A DNA stretch of 16,234 nt, taken from NCBI GenBank assembly GCA_015657535.1, contig JADHZB010000767.1, forward strand, positions 1-16,234, read 5' to 3'. The DNA is from Nephromyces sp. MM_2019. Taxonomy: Eukaryota > Apicomplexa > Aconoidasida > Nephromycida. The translations under genes and the position numbers were made by a program. The notes below the pieces were generated by a model. That model saw only the letters and a program-made list of their open reading frames with translations, made no database searches and was not told the origin of the DNA. Below are positions 1 to 7,700 of this stretch, one piece after another (within the stretch, counting starts at the first letter, position 1; each line of letters begins with the position of its first letter).

Positions 1-75
1 CAGCATGCGTAAAGTCAAACAGGTGCTACTACTGCTATATTCTGTTTTCCGAGCTTATACTATTAAATTGATAAG

Positions 76-207
76 CTATTCGCTTTTTTTATAGAAAAAT
101 TGCGATATCATGGCTCTGTGATCCTGACGGATTGATGGATCAAAATCAACAAGCTCTCGCCGAATCGCTCCTCTTAAAAATTCGTGATGGCACGGTCCAT
201 AACTGCC
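76..207 (-). CDS. Candidate terminal exon of an unknown minus-strand gene
   Basis: A 43-residue open frame ends in TAG at 76-78 and begins right after an intron-like acceptor (pyrimidine-rich, ending GTTAG at 208-212). Its composition looks coding: it opens GSYGPCHHEFLRGAIRREL and continues with VDFDPSIRQDHR, mixing charged and hydrophobic residues, unlike the Lys/Asn-rich translations of the surrounding AT-rich DNA. I do not recognise the family. A possible upstream piece is a short frame beginning MASSSADSCSDFPF near 330-380, but I found no donor in a phase that joins them, so the 5' part is unknown. It could also be a chance frame. Confidence 0.35.
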   Translation of the reverse strand, partial: GSYGPCHHEFLRGAIRRELVDFDPSIRQDHRAMISQFFYKKSE

Positions 208-1188
208 CTAACGGGAAAAATTTACCGTTTCAAGTAAATATACACCAAGCCACTTTCTCGAAATGGTATTAGAGACAAATGATTGAGGTTGTTTCATTAT
301 AGGTTGCTTGCCTCGTAGTAAGCAGCGTTATTGTTAAAAATGGGAAATCAGAACAAGAGTCTGCGGACGAACTAGCCATGGAGATGCTACAGTATGCTAA
401 ATCCAACTATATATATATGACTTCCAGAAATATTCTACACCACTCATTAATAAATATATGTCATACCAATACAGGAAATGGGGTATAGGCAACAAGAATT
501 GCCACGACGGAATACTGCTACTATTTATTGCAGTAAGAAGTACATGCAAATAATTTGATTATTCGACACAAATGCGAATTTTATTCAGAATCAGAACGTT
601 ATATCCTTGGCTCACAAAGGTAACTTATTATTTCTTACCACCTATTGATATTTTATGCAACTTAAAAACTCATAATCTTAATTCCAAAAACCGGCACAGG
701 CTCCCCTTATATAAATCAGGTAAAATTTTTGTATTTTACAGCGGTATCATATATATTTAAAACTCTAACAAAATGCAGGATTTCATCGCTGAGCTAACAA
801 GCTCAACAAGCAAAATATACTCTACGGAAAACTCCGTGATAAAAATTGTCAGCCTAGCACTGCACATGATTTATGAGCGACTTCCAAAGGCAACAAAACG
901 TAAGAAAGTAACATAAAATGGAATAATTGCTATAACTGACCCATTTGAAATGCACATATCGATTTCAGCTTTTTCATGGCCATTCAAGCTATTACTTTGG
1001 CTTTTGGGACTATATTTAATTACCGCATTATTATCTTGCTTGGTCTTCACTGTTATCCTGCGTAACAAGCACTACGATAACAAAGGAAAAAAAGCTTTAC
1101 ACCAGAGGGAATAGCTTGATAATAACTCTCCACAAATACGCATAACAGAAGAGTTTCGCAGCAGCATGATTATCATTTGGAAGACAGA

Positions 1189-1263
1189 ATAACCTGGATG
1201 TTAAAAAAATCCAGGTTATACCGGTTACAAAACACAACATATACACACAAGGGGTGTGTATAT
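1189..1263. repeat. Two adjacent perfect hairpins
   Basis: The first inverted repeat pairs 1189-1199 (ATAACCTGGAT) with 1209-1219, an 11-bp perfect stem with a 9-nt A-rich loop. The second pairs 1239-1248 (ATATACACAC) with 1254-1263, a 10-bp perfect stem with loop AAGGG. They are separated by 19 nt. They lie about 400 nt beyond the helicase stop on the minus strand and might be in its 3' UTR or downstream; no function is known. Confidence 0.6.
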
Positions 1264-1623
1264 ATTGACAGGCTTATCTCCACTGTTATAATCAGCCAAT
1301 CGTTACACTAGTTACTTTAACGATAAACAACAAAATATGCTTAAACGTCTTTAAACGATAGAGAAGGCCTGAACAAATTGGAAAAGATATTAAAAAAATA
1401 GTCCAACTGCGCCCGCAAGTTAGAGATTTAAAATTTTGAGGGAATCTACTACAAAAATCTATTCGTTATAATTTAATCCCAGTATGGGTCTGAACCTCGC
1501 ATCTCCTGCTGATACCTAGACACATGATACAAAATCAGAATACCAACAATTAGAAGCTGTAGCGGGTAACTGTTATGGCTGGTAAATCGTGATTGCGATA
1601 CATGGGCTAGAAAACAAAAAGGC

Positions 1624-1715
1624 CTACCCCTTCATGTCAGGACTCAATTTATTAAAGCCATCAGACCGCCGTCTTCTTGTATATGCAGCTGGCCTTCTGA
1701 ATTTGTCTCTTCCAT
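1624..1715 (-). CDS. Helicase exon 17: Arg-rich C-terminal tail and stop
   Basis: 92 nt from acceptor GTATGCAG| to TAG at 1624-1626. The split codon G|AT gives Asp803, then GRDKFRRPAAYTRRRRSDGF. Basic, glycine-containing tails that bind RNA non-specifically are usual after GUCT in this clade. Splicing is preferred over read-through because the composition fits the family. Confidence 0.72.
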
Positions 1716-4700
1716 CTGCATACGGATCCGAACATTGAAAAAAAGTTAAATCACAAGTTGCACGTTTTTAAAAGAGTAAAAAAAAGAGTACCATATGCCT
1801 TTGCTCTTCCTTCAAAACGATTAGGATTCCTAAAGTCATTCCGATTTATCATTTTCAGCACCTGGGAAACTGCCTCATCATTCAAGGACTCCAAGGTGCG
1901 TAGGTTGACTCTACATTTCTCCTGAAGAAATAACGATGCCACACAAAAAAAGGAGTTTTTTAGCATTCAGAAGGTCTCATCAACTTAACGCAGAAATCCT
2001 CTTCCGTACAGCCAATAAAAAATCCCAAAGAATCATTACTTAGTTTTAGGGGGATAAACTTACAAGTGCATTCGTCTCAGTAGCATCGAAAATGCATTTT
2101 AGCGTTTCTGTTGATATGTCAAAGTATGCATATCTGAGGGCAACAAAAAGAGAAAAAGTGAATTTTGAAATGGCAAAGGGACAGAACACGTGATGTCAAA
2201 GATAGTATCATGTAGAAGAATCCTCAATTTTTTAGCAAATCTGAGACGAAATCACCTGCGAGTATCATTTCTGAAGTATATTTTCCCTAAAGATTGATAT
2301 GCCCCTAAGGAGTTATATTCTGTAAGCTTGTTAAACCTAAAGACAAACAAAGATGTATCTTCCTTGAGAAAAGTACTAAATGAAAAAAAAAATTTCCATG
2401 CAAAACAAAGCATCTCAACTGTAGAGAGACATTCCTAAGAACTTTCATGGTGCAAAATAAAACACTAGACGAAGAAGCATACTGAAAAATCTTACACCTC
2501 AACGGCTACCATTTTTACAGTAACTTTACCAGTAGATAACTTCTCCGCTATGCCTCCACTCGCCCTTTTCATTATAGAATTCCACAGTCACCATATCCGT
2601 ATCTCCAGTAAACAAGGAACGACTTTGGACCTTCTATATACACAGAAACTTTACGTAAGCATTCAACTCTATTCACGTCAATGAAACCTAGTTAGATCAG
2701 ACTAAAAACATTTTTTAGAGCATCACAAAATATACAATGAAGCAAATATAATAAACTATTCCAAGAAAATCAACAGTATAAGAAAGTGGCGAGAACACGG
2801 AACTACCGGTCTTTGTGCAATCAATGCCAACGAACGCGCTAGTAGCTCAGACTCTGAGATACTTGCCGCAAGAGCGCGTTTCCAAACATCTGCGGCAACA
2901 TCTAGGAAGTATGGGATAACCTCAGGGGACACAGAATCCAACTTTTGACTGGCAAGCTTCGCCTGAGAAAGATTTAATATATATAATACTATGACTTATA
3001 TGTGCGTGTGCTACAGATAGCCCAATTATGTGCTGAAAGCTTATTTTGCTTACCGACGCCGAAAGTGCTGATTTAAAACTGGGAGGATTCTTCAGCTTGA
3101 ATCTATAAATGAAAAGCATAAGCGAAGCAAATAGTGAATTCACCTTTTGGGAAAAAAAATTGCAAACAAATCACAATACCTGATTCCGCAAATCCTCTCC
3201 AGCTTATGTAAATCGTGAGCTTCTTGCTCTGAATAGAGTACAACACTGGTTCCAGGCTTACCAGCTCTACCAGTACGTCCACTCCTAACGTGTGATGCAT
3301 TAGACATAAAAAGAAAGAATACAGAAGATAGCAATCAATAAAAAATAAAAAAGAACTTATATCTACGCCAATATAATAGCAAATCATAACCCAACAAACA
3401 AAGGAATAACCTGTGAATGTAGGTATCAGCGTCGTAGGGGGGGCCACATTGAATCACCTGAATAGAGCATCTTTCAATTAAGTGAAATTCTCGCAAAATC
3501 ACTGTAACACCACGTTACAACGTAAAACATACACACACATTGCTGGAAAAATTATGAGCTTAGAAAAAGAGGGAATCAGACTTTATGAGTACCACTTATC
3601 AAGAGTCTACTGCTTAAGTACTGGCAACAGAGGGTACTAACGATACTGCCAAAAATCACCATCAATATAATAACGAAAAAATAAACCAGAGCACTCAATC
3701 AAGGAAAAAACCGAGATCTAAGACTCCCTACAATCATCTGATGACTCTAAAGGAATCAATGCACTCAACTAATGACATAGACTCATCAATCTTATTTATA
3801 GCGTTAACTCTTCTTTGGTCTATAAAACTATCAATATTTTCTAATTTAGTTTTTGAGAAAGCTAAAAACTCACGAGATCCACATTTTCAACGTCAATGCC
3901 TCTTGCTGCAACATCTGTGGCAACTAATACCGTAAAAGAGCCTGTAAATTTCCAAAAACAACAAACTCCTCATTTACAAATTTAGCAACGAAAACAACTA
4001 CAATTTTAGAGGCTATACAAATAATTTGGGAAATTATCAGCGTTGCTTCTTCGTTACTACAGTACGCGTATAGAAAATAGCAAAAATATAAAAAAAAAGG
4101 TGAAAAATGAGTAAATCCAAAGCAAAAAAGGCGAAAAGTGAGTAAATCAATTCTCAGAGAAACAACTCAAATCTAAAGTGCTATCAGAGAGGTTCTCTAC
4201 AGTGACTACAGTTAGCAAAGCAGTAAAGGCCTTACACACACACATATAACCTTTGCGAAAAGCTTGCATTGTATTATCACGCGTTGCCTGGCCAATATCC
4301 CCATGTAAAGCAGCTGCAGAGAAGATCTTGAAGGATCCGTCTGATAAGATTTTGTCTGCATCTCGCTTAGTCCTCGTGAAGATGATAGTTTGACCTCCTC
4401 GAGATTCTACAGTCACTATATCCTCCAGCATAGCAGCGATTCCAGTTATGTTGTTGGAAGTTTTAATCGCGACATGCTGAACAGTCTCTGGTATCCTTGC
4501 AAACGGCAATGAGAATTTCATTCAGTTTATAACCTCATTCTCACTTCATTTCTCACATATTCTACCCTCCTTCTCGGATGAGCCGTTAAAAAAGATGAGT
4601 GAGACATAATTTCTAAGGATTTGCTTCTAGTTGCCTACTTGCTACCCTCTATATATGCCATTGTAGCACGTGTGTTCATCACAAAAATGAGAGCACGAAA

Positions 4701-7700
4701 TCACAAAAAAAAAAGACTACAAAATCGCTGAATAAAAATCACCTAAAAGAATTTAAGTAAGCAGCTCTCAAGATTAATTCGTCAAAAAAAAATTATTCAT
4801 AGAAACGGTTTCAGTACATCAATAGACAGCTCGAACCAAAATAATAAACATGCCATTTGAGAGTCCAATAATCTCAAAAAATACTACAAATCATCTTTAC
4901 GTACACCAGTTTTGCTCATCTTTGGAAAAAATCTCAATTTTTGTATAAAATAACCGCGGTAGTCATAAGCAAAAAGTCTGAAGCATTCATTAAATGTTAA
5001 AATAAAAAACAGCAGAGACAGGAACACAAACTAGAAAAATACGAGCAAAACATGAACATCTATGATATGTATATTACTTCAAAATAGCAAAGAATGTTTG
5101 ACTTTTACTGTATATTCATCGTAGTAATTTTGTAAAGTAGGTTTTTAAGCTTTGCTTATCAAACATTCGGCTGTGTTTGCTGATTATAACAAACCTTTCG
5201 AAATTTGATGAGCTTCAAGTAGAGGATGGAATGAAGTGAAGATAAAGTGATTTTAACAAAAGAATCCAAGTCTTGGAAATCTTCAAGAGTAATCAACATG
5301 GACGAAAAATGATGAAAAAAAAGGTGCTAGTGGAAGAGGGTGCAAATCAGAGCAAATATATCGCTTCACTGCAGCAGATACAAATCTTCAAAAGCAGCGA
5401 TAAAAAACTCAACAAGTTACAATTATCGTACAAATGCACAAACCAGTCCAAAGTACATGCGTAAAGAGAAATGTTACCTGTTTGAGTCTCCTATAGCATC
5501 AATTTTCAATGCATCTGTTAGATACTTCTGGGAGAGCCTGAGCACCCAGTCGGGGGTGGTGGCGGAAAAAAGTGAAAATTGAGTTTCCGATCTCGGGACC
5601 TCCTTCAAAATCGCTTCTACATCCTCAGAAAACCCCATATTAAGCATTTCATCAGCCTCATCTAACACGACATGTCGCACAGACTTCAAACTGCAGGGAA
5701 AGATTGTGAAGGTAGAAGAGGGGTGGGTAATACCCAGTTTCTAACCGATTGTGTGTGAAAGCAGCAAAGAAAGCCCCAGAATTAGGCAGAGATTAGCTAT
5801 AACATACAACAAATCTATAACTTAACATTGAAAGATCTTCAAGCTTATCATATATTTGTGTGTTTTTGGTAGCTCCAAGTTATGCACGCAGCGATATTAA
5901 TGATAATATAAGTTTATCTGGGTGATAAAAACTAATGTTTGGATTAGAAATTGCCTATATATTTTATATCTTTATCCACACACACTGCTTACTTCCACTT
6001 TTAGATGCTTTTGCAGAAACCCCCACACACATAACCTACTTCAACTTCTGAATCCTTTTCAAAATTGCCACACACAACCTACTTCCGCCTCAAAAGCACA
6101 CACACCAACTGCTTTCGAGCTCAGCCAAATCTGTGGGTTACACCAACACGTCTCAGCTCCCACTTATCAAACTATAGTGACGTTCAACCTCAAATACAAT
6201 ACATATTGTCTCATGAATAATCACCACACACAGCCATCAACTAGCAGACTTGGAAAATCTAACCCCCTAAAGCCTATAAGAATACAAATGAGGTCAACAT
6301 CTGCTGATATAGAGTGCAACCACACATCTTCAAAAAATATTCTGACTACTGATTTTGCGTTTTCTCAATATTTCGCTCATTCAAGCTCATAAAATTGAAC
6401 ACGCAGCCCCAAAAGGCAGGCATTTACAGAGAAAAGATGAAGAAGTACTCATCATCCCATCAGTATGATTGAATATCTAATGAAACTGCTGAATTCAAGC
6501 AAAAAGATTGAAACGCAAATTTCGATCGAATCTCACCATAAAATGCCTCTTCTGATGTACTCCAAGATTCTCCCGGGGGTCCCAAGCAGTATATCCACCC
6601 CTCTAGATAGAGCTTTTTCTTGACTAGTGTAGCTAGCACCACCATAGCAGCAGAGCACACTGAAATCGAATACAGAGGCAACAATTTCTGCTTGTTGAGC
6701 TACCTGTTTTGCTAGTTCGCCTGTGAGAAAGAGCGTATCAAAATGGGTAGAAAAAAGGGAATTTCATGCATTTTGTGTGCTGTTTGATGAATCTGTATAA
6801 ACTGTACGAAATCAATCACAAAAATGTGTGTATAGCTTGCAGCTAGGAGCGACAGAAGGTGCCTTGCCATCAATCTTTTGAAGGCCTTAATGCAATGCTT
6901 CATATTATGCATCAAACAAGCCATAAGACACCATCAGAAACCATGAGAAACCATTCAAAACCCAACAAGACCCCCAAAAAACCATAAAAAACATCCTAAC
7001 AACACTCTCTATTAGCTTTACAGTGTGTTAGAATCAAACAAAGCTGAAAGCTTCAATTTCTACGATATTTATCCAAAACAACCCTGGAAATGCTTGATTT
7101 TTCAATAGTATAATGATAAAGTTCTTTTCATGAAAAATACATTATTTTTGTGAGTTTTCGTAGTGCGAAAACAGAGCACAGGGAAATTTCATCTTTACGA
7201 TATTGCAAAAAAAAACTTCTTTTTAGCCTACGTGTAGGCTCTAGTATCAGCAGAGAAGGGAATCTGTGTCGAGGAGTTCTTGCAGTAGAAGAGTTGGAGG
7301 GAAAGGAATCATCCTTCATTGAACGCATCTTCTCGATTAGAGGTAACAGAAAAGCGAGTGTTTTACCGCTTCCTGTCTTGGATCTACCAATCATATCAAA
7401 ACCTTTATAAAGACCCGGAAAAGCAAGAGCCTGAAAAAAATAAAGCGAAGAAGCCCAAGCACATGTGTGGGAGATTAAAAAGAAATGCACACTCACGCTC
7501 TCTCACACACACACACACACAAATACACACATGCGTGTGAGATAATCTTCTCTCGATCATATATGTTTGAGATAATCTTGTATCGCACACACACGCGAGA
7601 AGAAGGGTACCATGCTGTACATACACAGGATTACAGCATACTTTGAAACCATAAAAAATACCGAAAAACTAAATGGTTTTCTCCTGCAGCACACATGTTC

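Larger units (their letters stand above)
1..1623. other. Mostly non-coding 3' flank of the helicase gene
   Basis: AT-rich sequence downstream of the helicase stop codon. Apart from the candidate exon at 76-207 and the hairpin pair at 1189-1263, no reading frame here has both coding-like composition and usable splice sites. A 65-codon minus-strand frame at 871-1068 contains a hydrophobic stretch but has no supporting splice context, and a 62-codon plus frame at 572-760 is low in information. The 3' UTR and poly(A) site of the helicase must fall in the upper part of this stretch, but I could not place them. Confidence 0.5.

Noticed and set aside
3103..3447. 114-codon minus frame as an independent protein
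   Set aside because: It runs through introns 9 and 10 in a frame different from that of exon 10 (3180-3284); the helicase frame in exon 10 carries motif VI and matching splice phases.
4496..4521. ATG at 4521 as the start of a separate helicase fragment
   Set aside because: These codons precede the acceptor at 4496 and belong to intron 6; the spliced phase with exon 6 gives the family-conserved SNR-IPETVQHV junction.
7150..7540. Two plus-strand frames of 73-86 codons
   Set aside because: They are antisense to exon 4 (motif I) and to the CA repeat next to it.
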